The notes under the pieces: generated by a model | Databases searched by the model: none | Told to the model about the DNA's origin: nothing | Seen by the model: the letters and a program-made list of their open reading frames with translations, nothing else | Shown: piece by piece, positions 1 through 8,308 of the stretch | How the letters are laid out: every line of letters starts with the position of its first letter | How positions within the stretch are numbered: position 1 is the stretch's first letter | Position numbers and translations under genes: made by a program | DNA from: Desulfobacterales bacterium | GTDB taxonomy: Bacteria > Desulfobacterota > Desulfobacteria > Desulfobacterales > JARGFK01 | Assembly: GCA_029211065.1 (NCBI GenBank) | Contig: JARGFK010000006.1 | Coordinates: 1-64,000 of the forward strand | Direction: 5' to 3' | DNA: 64,000 nucleotides

Positions 1-256
1 CAACCTTGACAGCGCCAATACCTTTTAATGTGAAGTTGCGAGAATAGGAACCATTACGATGATTCACATCTCCCTGAGCATGCTCATACCATTGCCGCCC
101 AAGAAATTCGGTGCGCTCCAAATCCATCATCTTGGTCAGGTATTGACCGACGCTCTCTTTGATCTCCACGCGAATCATCTCAAAAATATTCTCCGGCTGC
201 CGCTGGATTTCCTTGAAAATACTTACAACCTCTGGTACGCTAATTTCCAGTTTCAT
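1..256 (-). CDS. IS256-family (mutator-type) transposase, N-terminal part, cut by window edge
   Basis: An open frame on the minus strand starts with ATG at 256-254 and stays open to the left edge, about 85 residues. It begins MKLEISVPEVVSIF and continues through EFLGRQWYEHAQGDVNHRNG, the N-terminal pattern of IS256/mutator DDE transposases (E-F-L-G-x-x-x-Y-E followed by x-x-R-N-G). An AAAGGA ribosome site lies about 9 bases upstream of the ATG. The catalytic DDE residues would lie beyond the window. The gene reads away from the IS630 remnant at 362-892. Assignment rests on the N-terminal motif only, but that motif is characteristic. Confidence 0.8.
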   Translation of the reverse strand, partial: MKLEISVPEVVSIFKEIQRQPENIFEMIRVEIKESVGQYLTKMMDLERTEFLGRQWYEHAQGDVNHRNGSYSRNFTLKGIGAVKV

Positions 257-360
257 GGGTGCTTTTCCTTTCTTTCGGTGTTTTTGCCAAAAACCCTTTT
301 AAAGGAAAAGCGCCCTTTTTTATACCATTTTAAAATTTACACAAAAGATTATACACTACC
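1..360 (-). mobile_element. IS256-type insertion sequence, one end
   Basis: The transposase start lies about 100 bases inside a likely element end. Read on the minus strand the end begins at 360 as GGTAGTGTATAATCTTTTGT, resembling the GTGT/TTTGTGTAAA ends common in IS256-type elements. Coding similarity to an IS630 transposase starts abruptly at 361-362 on the other side, which fixes the junction to within a few bases. The other end and the target duplication are outside the window. Confidence 0.6.
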
Positions 361-900
361 AACCAAGGTTCCAATTTCTGCATCGCCAGGGAAGGCGGCC
401 AAGCATGACTATGAATACAAGCGTTGCGGCGTCTGCAATGTTTTCATTTCTTGCGAGCCATTGGCAGGCACGCGTACGGTCAAAGTCACTGAAAGAAAAA
501 CCAAGCGGGACTGGGCTTGTTTTATTGAAGAAATCGCTGGTCAATACGAAAGCGCAGAAAAGATAACTTTGGTGATGGATAACCTGAACACTCACAACCC
601 GGGATCTCTTTATGAATCATTTCCGCCAAATAAGGCAAAAGCTTTGTGGGACAAGTTTGAATTTGTGTATACCCCAAAGCATGGAAGCTGGTTGAATATG
701 GCCGAGATAGAGCTGAACGTACTTACGGGACAGTGCCTTAAAAGAAGGATTGATGACATCGAAATTGTTAAAAAAGAAGTTGCGGCATGGCAGAGAGCCA
801 GAGACAACAAAGGCGCTAAGGTAAACTGGCAATTCACTGCCGAGGATGCCAGGATAAAACTACGCCGCCTCTATCCGACAATTGATGGTTGACGAGACAC
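361..900 (+). mobile_element. Remnant of an IS630-type element inserted in hsdS
   Basis: The element keeps the 3' part of its transposase and one end. IS630 elements target TA, and a TA dinucleotide lies at 901-902 exactly where similarity to HsdS begins on the minus strand, so the right boundary is placed at about 900. The left part is outside the window behind the IS256-type element, giving a nested insertion: IS256-type in IS630-type in hsdS. The inverted repeat could not be compared because only one end is present. Confidence 0.55.
362..892 (+). pseudogene. IS630-family transposase, C-terminal fragment
   Basis: From about 362 the frame reads an IS630-type DDE domain: EPLAGTRTVKVTERKTKRDW, then the second acidic motif VMDNLNTHNPGSLYE, then YTPKHGSWLNMAEIELNVL with the final catalytic Glu, ending with WQFTAEDARIKLRRLYP before the stop at 890-892. 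The N-terminal helix-turn-helix half and the first catalytic Asp are missing because the IS256-type element sits at 360/361. The frame stays open upstream to 59 only by chance, running antisense to the IS256 transposase. It cannot make an active enzyme. Confidence 0.85.
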
Positions 901-902
901 TA

Positions 903-1273
903 GTAACTGTGACTTTCATAGTGTGAAGGTCGTTGCGGTTTACACCTGGTACCGCAGCTTTATCACTGGAAGTACCTTTAAGAATATTCTTGAGTACATA
1001 GGCCGTAAAACGCGGGTCGTTGCCTTTAAAGTCTTGGACATACAAAGATGTATTCAGTGGCCAAAAGTCTTCCTTTACGAAGAAAACCTCACCGAGCGTA
1101 CCATAGCGACCTGTCACAACACCTGGTCCAGTGACCTTTGCGATACTATGATGACCAGTGACACCAGAAGATGAAACGACCGGGATGTTGCCCTCTTCTC
1201 TCTTTGATGCGGGGAGATCGTAACCTCTTTTCAACGTCAAGAACTCACCAAGGCTGATGATTTCCCAACTCAT
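903..1273 (-). pseudogene. hsdS: Type I restriction system specificity subunit HsdS, N-terminal fragment
   Basis: The reading frame starts at 1273 with MSWEIISLGEFLTLKRGYDL, the typical opening of a first target recognition domain, and continues through ITGRYGTLGEVF-like sequence and GVNRNDLHTMKV. Similarity stops at about 903 where the IS630-type element begins, so only about 123 of the usual 400 residues remain. Its ATG overlaps the hsdM stop by four bases, so the two genes were translationally coupled. Loss of the second recognition domain should abolish site specificity. No hsdR gene is visible; it may lie to the left. Confidence 0.85.
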
Positions 1274-3396
1274 ATCCCCAATCCCTGGAATTTACGTTTG
1301 ATGGTTTCAGCCAATTGCACAGCTTCGGCGTTCAGATCCTCCAATTCCGCATGAATCTCCCGCAGGGCTTCTTCGAAGTCGAAGTTTTCATCCTCCGCTT
1401 CGGGAGCAACACCCACGTAGCGGCCAGGAGTGAGACTCCAATCACTGGCTTCAATATCGGAGCGGTCCACCAGCTTGACAAGCCCCTCTATGTCACACAG
1501 TTCGGCATCGGGAAAACGTTCTGTGAGCCAACGGGCCTGTTTCCAGAAGTAGCGCACCTGCTTGAGGTACTCGACGGCTTTTGCCCGCGTCTGTTCAAGC
1601 TGTTTCAACTGGTTGCGTATTGCCACATTGCCGTTATCCCCTTTCCCTTTGGGAGAGGTCTGGGGTGAGGGTGCTTTTTGAACCACTTCGACCAGGGTCG
1701 AAGCGAGTTTATGAACCATGTCGGTCTGCTTGATCAGGTCACGGCTAGTTTCGGCAAGGGGTGAGAGGCGCTCCACAGCCCTTTTCAGTGTGCCGTTGCC
1801 GGTTTTCTGCTTTTTCCAAGCGATCTGCTGTTCAGCGAAGGTCTTCTCAAACTTCGTGACATCTGCTTTAAATACACGCAGTGCCTGATCAAGTTCCTTT
1901 TTCACCTCGGAATGAGGGCCATCTTTCGGCAGCTCCTTGAGACAAGGTTTCAGGATAGTGAGCAAGACATCGAGGGCAGCAAGGAAACCTGGCAACGGCT
2001 CGATGACCTCACCGTCTGCGTCGGCAGCTTTGAAGCATGCGGCGGCCTCTTCCAGTATCTTTCGGCAGTAATCAGCGACCAAGTTTAGGTACTTATCAGT
2101 CTGCCCCCGGTAGAGCCAGACAATGGCGAGAATATTCCGTTCCTGCTCAGGCGAAAAATCGTAAATCTTGCGGGTGACTTTGCGATAGATGTTCCGTGCA
2201 TCGATCATGAGCACTTTATTGCGAAGCGTTGCGGGTTTGTCACGGTTGAGAAACCACAACTCGCAGGGCACGGTGCGGGTATAAAAGAAATTGGAGCGAA
2301 TAGCGATCATAATGTCCACATCGCCGGTCTCGATGAGTTTTTGCCGCACTTTGGCTTCGTCTCGACCGGCGCTGGAGGATTGGGAGGACATGACAAATCC
2401 GGCCCGGCCTTTTTCGCCCAAGTAGCTGTAAAAATAGCTGATCCAGACATAGTTGCCGTTGCTCACCTTTTTCTTTTTGTTCACGCCGGGCAGGCCGAAG
2501 GGGAGGCGCGGATCGTTCTTGAGCTGGTCAGCGTCGATCTCATCCACATTAAAGGGCGGATTGGCCATGACAAAATCCGCCTTACCCAGCAATTCATGCG
2601 GATCATCATAATAAGTGATGGCCTTCTGGATATCGCCTTCCAGGCCGTGGACGGCCAGGTTCATTTTGGATAGTCGAATCGTTGTGGCGTTTTTTTCCAG
2701 ACCGTAGAAGGTCAGCTTTTCGGAAGGGTTTTCGTGATGTCGCTCCACGACACGCGCGCTTTGCACGAACATGCCGCCGGAACCGCAGGCTGGGTCCAGC
2801 ACGGTTCCGCCTTCGGGTTCCAGCACGTTGGCAATCAAAGAGACCAGCGAGACGGGTGTGAAAAACTCGCCGCCGTCGTGGGCCTTCTGGTCGGCAAACT
2901 GTGTCAGGAAGTACTCGTAGATGCGGCCAAACACATCGCCGGATATCCGCTTGAGTTCATCCGGATTGAGCGTCCGAAGGAGCTGGCCGAGGACACTGTT
3001 GGACAATTCCTGATATTCGCTCTTGGGCAGGGCGCCGCGAAGGTTCTCGTAATCACTTTCGATTGATTCCATGGCTTCGACGATGGCCCTGGCGCGATCG
3101 TCACTGTCCGTTAACGCCACTAGATAGTCGAACTGGGCCTTGGGTCTTAGGAATATAGAGCTTTTCTGGGAAAAATCTTCTTTGGTCAGAGGCCGGGTCT
3201 TGCCGCCGCGCTTGGGCAGGTTGGCTTCGATATCATCCTTTACGGCCAGAAAACGACTGTAGGCATGGCGCAGGAAGATCAGACCCATTACAGGCAGGAA
3301 ATATTCGTTGCTGGCATAGTTTGAATTGGCACGCAGCGTATCCGCAGCATTCCAGAGACGTTTCTCAATGGCATCGATGTGCTCGAGCTGTGCCAT
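1270..3396 (-). CDS. hsdM: Type I restriction-modification system methyltransferase subunit HsdM
   Basis: This 708-residue protein is the adenine-N6 methyltransferase subunit of a type I system, which needs HsdS to find its site. The HsdM N-terminal helical domain spans about residues 5-150. The SAM-binding motif VLDPACGSGGMF is at 199-210 and the catalytic NPPF at 279-282. A long C-terminal region with coiled-coil character follows, longer than in the usual 500-residue HsdM. It contains a PSPQTSPKGKGDN stretch that comes from a mobile repeat inserted in frame. An AAGGAG ribosome site precedes ATG 3396. With hsdS broken, this subunit is probably an orphan. Confidence 0.93.
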   Translation of the reverse strand: MAQLEHIDAIEKRLWNAADTLRANSNYASNEYFLPVMGLIFLRHAYSRFLAVKDDIEANLPKRGGKTRPLTKEDFSQKSSIFLRPKAQFDYLVALTDSDDRARAIVEAMESIESDYENLRGALPKSEYQELSNSVLGQLLRTLNPDELKRISGDVFGRIYEYFLTQFADQKAHDGGEFFTPVSLVSLIANVLEPEGGTVLDPACGSGGMFVQSARVVERHHENPSEKLTFYGLEKNATTIRLSKMNLAVHGLEGDIQKAITYYDDPHELLGKADFVMANPPFNVDEIDADQLKNDPRLPFGLPGVNKKKKVSNGNYVWISYFYSYLGEKGRAGFVMSSQSSSAGRDEAKVRQKLIETGDVDIMIAIRSNFFYTRTVPCELWFLNRDKPATLRNKVLMIDARNIYRKVTRKIYDFSPEQERNILAIVWLYRGQTDKYLNLVADYCRKILEEAAACFKAADADGEVIEPLPGFLAALDVLLTILKPCLKELPKDGPHSEVKKELDQALRVFKADVTKFEKTFAEQQIAWKKQKTGNGTLKRAVERLSPLAETSRDLIKQTDMVHKLASTLVEVVQKAPSPQTSPKGKGDNGNVAIRNQLKQLEQTRAKAVEYLKQVRYFWKQARWLTERFPDAELCDIEGLVKLVDRSDIEASDWSLTPGRYVGVAPEAEDENFDFEEALREIHAELEDLNAEAVQLAETIKRKFQGLGI
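1633..1676. repeat. Interspersed repeat embedded in hsdM coding sequence
   Basis: The stretch reads, on the minus strand, CCCTCACCCCAGACCTCTCC followed by CAAAGGGAAAGGGG. This matches a widespread bacterial intergenic repeat of the CCTCACCCC...CTCTCCC type. Here it lies inside hsdM, is a multiple of three in effect, and adds a low-complexity Pro/Ser/Lys stretch near residue 575. Confidence 0.5.
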
Positions 3397-4003
3397 TATT
3401 ACTCCTTAACCCCTAATGACTTTTCGATGTTGTGCTGACCTTTTTCCTAAATTTTCGGAGAAAGTCCTCAATCTGCTTTGCGCCGGCGGTAACGGCTTTA
3501 GGCGGCCGTTCTCCAATCAGCTGGTTGCGGCAAATCTAATAATGAACTTCCAAACAAGGGCTTCTATCTTAGCCCTGGTCTATCTGCGGACTTCCTTTAC
3601 CATCATTGAGAAGTCAAGCGTGCCCCGGGGCAGCGCTCTTTCCTTGTGACAGGATTCCTGAATACGGATTATTTGAAGTTATTCTGATACTTGGAGCTGA
3701 TAATATAACAGTTTTAATGGCAGGTGCAAGGAAAATATCTCGCATTTCAAGGTGTTACATAAGAGATATTGTCCAAGCGGTCGTTGAGCGGGGTGTGTCA
3801 AAATTTTTAAGAGTCATGATTATAAGCAAAATCACCACAGAATATAATTGGTTAAGATATATGCCTAAAACCTCAGAGTATCAACCGATCTTAAAACCTT
3901 CGATATGTCTGACTTAACAAAGGCCTGGGCATCAGATACGGGTGTGATAAGTGGTACATTCTATTGGTATATTGATACAGAAACTGAAGCGGCCCTGCTG
4001 GAT
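3397..4003. other. Non-coding stretch between hsdM and a YitT-family gene
   Basis: About 600 bases between two genes that both read leftwards. Two short plus-strand frames (3416-3649, 3606-3917) and one from ATG 3905 that runs into the YitT gene show no recognisable family, no good ribosome site and no domain motif. The stretch may hold the 5' leader and promoter of hsdM, but no clear -35/-10 pair was found. Confidence 0.5.
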
Positions 4004-4852
4004 TTACCAGTGCGGCTGATTGCCGATATTTTTACCCATTACCTCGAGGGTGTCCGTCACAACCACAAAGGCGCTGGGGTCTGACTTTCGAATGAACTCT
4101 TTCAGCCGGACGAGTTCATTGAATGTGATTACGGTATAAAGAATATGCAGTTCCTGATTGGTATATCCGCCCGTGCCGGGCATAACCGTTACCCCTCGCT
4201 GCAATTCATTCATGATGTTATCGGAAATTTCTTTCCATTGCGCGGAGACAATCATGATTGACTTGCGTTGACTGAGACCAAAGACTACAAAATTCATGAA
4301 ATGCCGCCCCACGTAGAGATGGATCAGCGTATATAATACCATTTCCAGGGGAAACCGGAAGGCGGCCGAAAGCAGCAACAGGACGTTGAAGCACAGAATC
4401 GTAGTTCCGGGCCGGATGGAATATCGTTTATGGAAAACGACCGATAGAATGCCCAGGCTTCCGATGGTCCCGTATGACCGCAGCACGATGCCCGAGCCCA
4501 CGCCGATCATGATCCCGGCCGTCAGGGCGCTCAGAATCAAATCATGAATGGGAATCACCGGATACGGCCATAACAATACCGCCGAGAATATAGACATGCC
4601 GGCAAGGCTGTAAAGAAAGAAACGTCGGTTGACAAATATCCACCCGATGATAAAAGCAGGCGCATTAAGCGCGAAAAATATCAGCCCCACCGGGAATTTC
4701 GGGAAGATATAGTGAATCAAAACGGCCAGTCCCGGAATCCCGCCGGCTAAAAACTGCTTGGGGATAAGGATGCCCTTAATTGCGGCCGAAATAATAACGG
4801 TGCCGATAAAAATAAGAAAAAGGTTCCAAAGTACTTTTAATAAGGGTCGCAT
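4004..4852 (-). CDS. YitT family membrane protein (DUF161 plus DUF2179)
   Basis: A 282-residue integral membrane protein. The N-terminal two thirds hold the YitT membrane domain with motifs IPKQFLAGGIPGLAVLIHY and GIVLRSYGTIGSLGI. The last 80 residues form the soluble DUF2179 domain, with VMPGTGGYTNQELHILYTVI. Function of the family is unknown; transport has been suggested but not settled. The frame is open to a TTG at 4894, but ATG 4852 is preferred because AGGTGAAG sits five bases upstream. Neighbours give no further hint. Confidence 0.85.
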   Translation of the reverse strand: MRPLLKVLWNLFLIFIGTVIISAAIKGILIPKQFLAGGIPGLAVLIHYIFPKFPVGLIFFALNAPAFIIGWIFVNRRFFLYSLAGMSIFSAVLLWPYPVIPIHDLILSALTAGIMIGVGSGIVLRSYGTIGSLGILSVVFHKRYSIRPGTTILCFNVLLLLSAAFRFPLEMVLYTLIHLYVGRHFMNFVVFGLSQRKSIMIVSAQWKEISDNIMNELQRGVTVMPGTGGYTNQELHILYTVITFNELVRLKEFIRKSDPSAFVVVTDTLEVMGKNIGNQPHW

Positions 4853-5191
4853 ATACTTCACCTGATAAAAAATTTGAGGGTGGGCCATTCTCAAGCAACA
4901 CGCCGGCCCGGTTCGGATTTTCGCTGTAGATGCCTGTTTTAAAAATCATGTTTTACGCGATGGACCGTGGGGCGCGACCGTCGTTTCAGCGCGCCCATTT
5001 TTTTCCGTAAGAATGCTAACAGAATTCTCTCTAAATTGACAGCCTCTGGTGGATCGGAAAAAATATTAAACGGAATTCGGAGGCGGCTGGTGTTATATTG
5101 ATAAGGGGACGACACCACTTGAAAAACCGGCTGACATCGGGTACAAATAATACAAGTTTCATGCTGGGGTTTTAATTGTAAAGGGGTTCAT

Positions 5192-5437
5192 ATGCCGGTG
5201 GAGATCATTTATAAAAACAGACGTCAAGGTGCCGACAGGAGAAAGTCACTTTCAACAGATCAGGTCCCTGAGAGGAGAAGCGGCTTGGACCGAAGGAAGT
5301 TGGACGAGAAACTTAAACAGTTGATTGAAAGCGACCTTAAGGATCAAAGTAAAGAAAGACAGGCCCCGACGCCAACAAGTTCCGGTCTGGTTATCCTGAG
5401 AAAAAAAGATGATGGGGATAAGGGCCTTGCTGATTAG
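5192..5437 (+). CDS. Small Arg-rich hypothetical protein with two G-x-D-R-R motifs
   Basis: An 81-residue, highly charged protein with no membrane segment. It carries two copies of an R-R-x-G-x-D-R-R pattern, RRQGADRRK at residues 10-18 and RRSGLDRRK at 28-36, followed by a Lys/Asp-rich linker and a short hydrophobic SGLVILRKK. Such G-x-D-R-R small proteins recur in deltaproteobacteria; no function is known to me. ATG 5192 has AAAGGGG eight bases upstream. The next gene starts 28 bases downstream in the same direction, so they may be co-transcribed. TTGACA at 5036-5041 could be a -35 element, but no convincing -10 follows. Confidence 0.65.
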   Translation: MPVEIIYKNRRQGADRRKSLSTDQVPERRSGLDRRKLDEKLKQLIESDLKDQSKERQAPTPTSSGLVILRKKDDGDKGLAD

Positions 5438-5465
5438 GATTTGATTAAAATTCCACGGAAGTGAG

Positions 5466-6449
5466 ATGAAACTTGTTTTTTACAATAAATTGAATCAATT
5501 TTGGCTCCAAAAAATTGAAGGACTGCGCCGGGAATTCAGCCATGTCGATTTTATCACCGATAAGGATCGGATTAACGGGGAAATTGAAAATGCCGACGCC
5601 ATCGTCACCGGAGAACTGACCGCTGATCTTTTAAAAAAGTGCCGGAATCTCAAAATGATATTTGTCCCCTATGCGGGACCTGATGCCCTGCCCTTTGACC
5701 AGATAAAAAAACGCAACATCCGGGTCGCCAATGTCCACGGAAACGCCGCGTATGTCGCCGAAAGAGCCGTTGCCATGGCGCTGGGCTTTTACGGGAAACT
5801 CATCGACTATCACAACGACCTTAAAAAATTCCAATGGCACGGCTACTGGGCCACCGGAAATGTGGAGGATTCCTGGGATTCCATTGAGGGGCGGACATGC
5901 GCGGTGATCGGGACCGGCGCCATCGGACAATATATCGCAAAATATTTAAAGGTATTTAGCTGCCGGGTAATCGGTTTCAAAAAGCGTCCCATCAAACGCA
6001 TCCCGGATTTTTTTGACGAAATCACCCTTGATTTAGACGGGGCTCTTGAACGGAGCGAGCTCATCTTTATCACCCTGCCCCTGACAAATGACACTAAGGG
6101 GCTGTTTTCCAAAGAGATTCTGTCGCGCTTAAACGGAAAATTTCTGGTCAATGTGGGCAGGGGCGGGGTTGCGGATGAAGAAGGCCTTTACCGCGCGCTG
6201 AAAGACGGCATTCTAAAAGGAGCCGCCATCGATGTCTGGTATGTCTATCCGCAAAAAGGCAAATCAACGGCCACGCCGCCGTCCCGCTTTCCGTTCCATG
6301 AACTTTCCAATGTGATCCTCTCCCCGCATCTTGCCGGGTTTACCCCCCAGGCCGCGCGCCTCAACATTGAACAGACTGTTGAGAATATCCAGTCCTACCT
6401 GAAAACCGGAAAAGCCCTGTTCGAGGTTGATCCCGAATTCATGTATTAA
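5466..6449 (+). CDS. D-isomer specific 2-hydroxyacid dehydrogenase
   Basis: A 327-residue NAD(P)-dependent enzyme predicted to interconvert a D-2-hydroxyacid and a 2-oxoacid in the cytoplasm. The Rossmann motif GTGAIG with the following KYLKVF lies at about 152-165. The substrate-binding VNVGRGG is near 226, and the DVW stretch and the HLAG with the catalytic His are near 251-290. Length fits the family (310-330). The start ATG 5466 follows GAAGTGAG. The exact substrate cannot be told from sequence. It lies between the small Arg-rich protein and a pseudouridine synthase gene, all on the plus strand. Confidence 0.88.
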   Translation: MKLVFYNKLNQFWLQKIEGLRREFSHVDFITDKDRINGEIENADAIVTGELTADLLKKCRNLKMIFVPYAGPDALPFDQIKKRNIRVANVHGNAAYVAERAVAMALGFYGKLIDYHNDLKKFQWHGYWATGNVEDSWDSIEGRTCAVIGTGAIGQYIAKYLKVFSCRVIGFKKRPIKRIPDFFDEITLDLDGALERSELIFITLPLTNDTKGLFSKEILSRLNGKFLVNVGRGGVADEEGLYRALKDGILKGAAIDVWYVYPQKGKSTATPPSRFPFHELSNVILSPHLAGFTPQAARLNIEQTVENIQSYLKTGKALFEVDPEFMY

Positions 6450-6490
6450 GCAACCTTGAATAATTAGAGGCGTCTATTGATATATCGAGA

Positions 6491-7252
6491 ATGAAAATAA
6501 TCGACAGCAAATCACTATCGATATCGGTAATAGCTGCCGGGAAAGGCTGGCTGGCAGCAAATAAACCCGCCGGCGTAACGGTGCACAATGCGCCCGGGCG
6601 GGATATTTGCTCCCTGGTATCCGCCTTTATTCAAAGAGAACCGGCTGCCTCCGGACAGATGGATATGGATCCGGATTTCGGCGTTAATCCGGTCCATCGC
6701 CTCGACAAGGAAACCAGCGGAATTATTTTACTGGCCGTCACCCCGGCGGCGTTTCGATTTTTTTCAGAGCAGTTTGAATCCCGCCAGGTCAAAAAGCAAT
6801 ATGTCGCTATCTTGCATGGCCGGCTGGAAACCCCGCAGCTAAACGACCCGTGGGGGACATGGCGCCGGAAGCTTGCAAAAACTGCCGGCGGGCGTTTGAG
6901 CCCTGAAGGCGCCGGACAACGGCAAAATGCTGAGACCCGTTACCGGGTCCTTGAATGCAGTGCCCATTACACGATGGTGGAAATCGAGCCTCTCACCGGC
7001 CGCAGGCACCAGATCCGGCGCCATGCGAAACTGGCCGGCCATCCGGTGGTCGGTGACTCCCGCTATGGGTCCAGGCGGGCCGCAAGCTACCTCAGCAGAA
7101 ATTTTGCTTTTCACCGTCTCGCTTTGCACGCGCACGCACTCACCTTGCGGCTGCCGGGCGACACAGTGCCGCAAACCCTCAAAACGCCGGCCATTCCAGA
7201 CCAGATGCGGGAGCTGTTTGATAATGACCGGGGTTATAATAAATCTCCGTAA
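6491..7252 (+). CDS. RluA-family RNA pseudouridine synthase
   Basis: A 253-residue pseudouridine synthase acting on rRNA or tRNA. The catalytic motif NPVHRLDKETSGIIL carries the conserved Asp at about residue 74. Later motifs are KQYVAILHG and EIEPLTGRRHQIRRH, both characteristic of the RluA group. There is no N-terminal S4 domain, so it is the short form of the family. The ribosome site before ATG 6491 is weak (GAG near -20), and the true start could be slightly different. It ends overlapping a small convergent gene by 19 bases. Confidence 0.9.
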   Translation: MKIIDSKSLSISVIAAGKGWLAANKPAGVTVHNAPGRDICSLVSAFIQREPAASGQMDMDPDFGVNPVHRLDKETSGIILLAVTPAAFRFFSEQFESRQVKKQYVAILHGRLETPQLNDPWGTWRRKLAKTAGGRLSPEGAGQRQNAETRYRVLECSAHYTMVEIEPLTGRRHQIRRHAKLAGHPVVGDSRYGSRRAASYLSRNFAFHRLALHAHALTLRLPGDTVPQTLKTPAIPDQMRELFDNDRGYNKSP

Positions 7253-7410
7253 CAGGACTCAAGTCTTGAAGGTTTTATTTTCTTTTCCGGCCTACTATCT
7301 TTCCTGATACAGATTTTGTCCTCACGAACAAGTGCACACAGCTTCGGATTGTCAAGCTCGCGGCAGTTATCATGATTATAAAGAGGACATTCAGGATGTT
7401 TTACCGACAT
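7234..7410 (-). CDS. Small Cys-rich protein
   Basis: A 58-residue protein that starts MSVKHPECPLYNHDN. Cys residues at about 8, 16, 25 and 33 are arranged C-x7-C-x8-C-x7-C, a pattern that could bind a metal ion or iron-sulfur cluster. A strong AAAAGGAG site seven bases before ATG 7410 selects this start over longer in-frame options. The C-terminus is Lys/Arg-rich. It runs convergently with the pseudouridine synthase and overlaps its last 19 bases. Similar short Cys-containing proteins are frequent in Desulfobacteraceae; no function is known. Confidence 0.6.
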   Translation of the reverse strand: MSVKHPECPLYNHDNCRELDNPKLCALVREDKICIRKDSRPEKKIKPSRLESCYGDLL

Positions 7411-7462
7411 CTCTTTCTCCTTTTCCCGGAATAAGATTTTCCTGTATGGCAGGCAAAAAAAT

Positions 7463-7494
7463 GGAGTGACCTTTCTGGGGTAGAAGGCCACTCC
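7463..7494. repeat. Hairpin: 10-bp stem with one mismatch
   Basis: GGAGTG-A-CCTT pairs with AAGG-C-CACTCC around a 10-base loop. The right arm GAAGGCCACTCC is repeated at about 7592-7604 without its partner. No T-run follows on either strand, so it is not a clear terminator. It sits upstream of the small Cys-rich gene on that gene's strand and could be in its leader. Confidence 0.4.
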
Positions 7495-7726
7495 ATATAT
7501 GGGTGGGCCCCAGCATCGAGTAGGGGGTAAGTTTGAATTTATAACGAACCGGGAAAATAAGTCAACAAAAAAATCGGGATTTATAGGGAGCGAAGGCCAC
7601 TCCGAAAATGACGGCTGACAACCGGCGAGAAGAAAAGCTGGGATTTACGAAAATTTTTTGATAGATAAGGTGAACCGTTCCGCCGCAACCGGACGGGGTG
7701 AAAAACAACTTAATGAGAGGTTCCTT

Positions 7727-8308
7727 ATGAAAACTGTCTGCGTATTGGGAAGCCCGAGAGCCAACGGAAACAGCAATGCCATTGCCAAGCACTTCTGCGA
7801 CAGGATTGAAAGCCTCGGCGCAGAAGTACAGACGTTCGCCCTGAACAAACTGACCTACCATGGCTGCCAGGCCTGCATGGCCTGCAAAACAAAACTGGAC
7901 CGGTGCGTCCTCGATGATGATCTGACCCGGGTGCTGGATGCCGTCCGTGAGGCTGATCTGCTGGTCATGGCAACGCCCGTCTATTTCGGAGACATCACCT
8001 GCCAGCTCAAAGGGTTTGTGGACCGGATGTTTTCTTTTTTCACACCGGATTACCGGACAAGTTCAGTCAAAAGCCGGCTGGCTCCGGGAAAAAAACTTGT
8101 CTTTATCCAGGTCCAGGGGCGTCCCGATGAAAGCAAATTCGCCGATATTTTCCCGCGCTACGGCGAGTTCTGGGACTGGTACGGAATTAATGAGCGATAT
8201 CAAATCCGGTCCTGGGGCATTCGAGAACTGGGAGAAATTGCAAAGGATAAAGACGTTTTCAGAAAGGCCGAAGACGTCGCCGACCGGGTCATGCAGACGC
8301 AAGATTAA
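7727..8308 (+). CDS. NADPH-dependent FMN reductase / flavodoxin-like protein
   Basis: A 193-residue cytoplasmic flavoprotein. The FMN phosphate loop GSPRANGNSN is at residues 8-17, and the pair CQACMACK near 47-54 is followed by ATPVYFGDITCQLKGFVDRM, the family's dimer and flavin-binding segment. The Cys pair is common in anaerobe members of the iron-sulfur flavoprotein-like group. ATG 7727 is chosen because GAGAGG lies six bases upstream; the frame itself opens earlier at 7658. The stop overlaps the convergent exporter gene by four bases. Likely an electron carrier or quinone/disulfide reductase; the partner is unknown. Confidence 0.85.
   Translation: MKTVCVLGSPRANGNSNAIAKHFCDRIESLGAEVQTFALNKLTYHGCQACMACKTKLDRCVLDDDLTRVLDAVREADLLVMATPVYFGDITCQLKGFVDRMFSFFTPDYRTSSVKSRLAPGKKLVFIQVQGRPDESKFADIFPRYGEFWDWYGINERYQIRSWGIRELGEIAKDKDVFRKAEDVADRVMQTQD

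Noticed and set aside
3416-3917. Two plus-strand frames of 77 and 103 codons
   Set aside because: No ribosome site, no family motif and unusual composition. Kept as non-coding.
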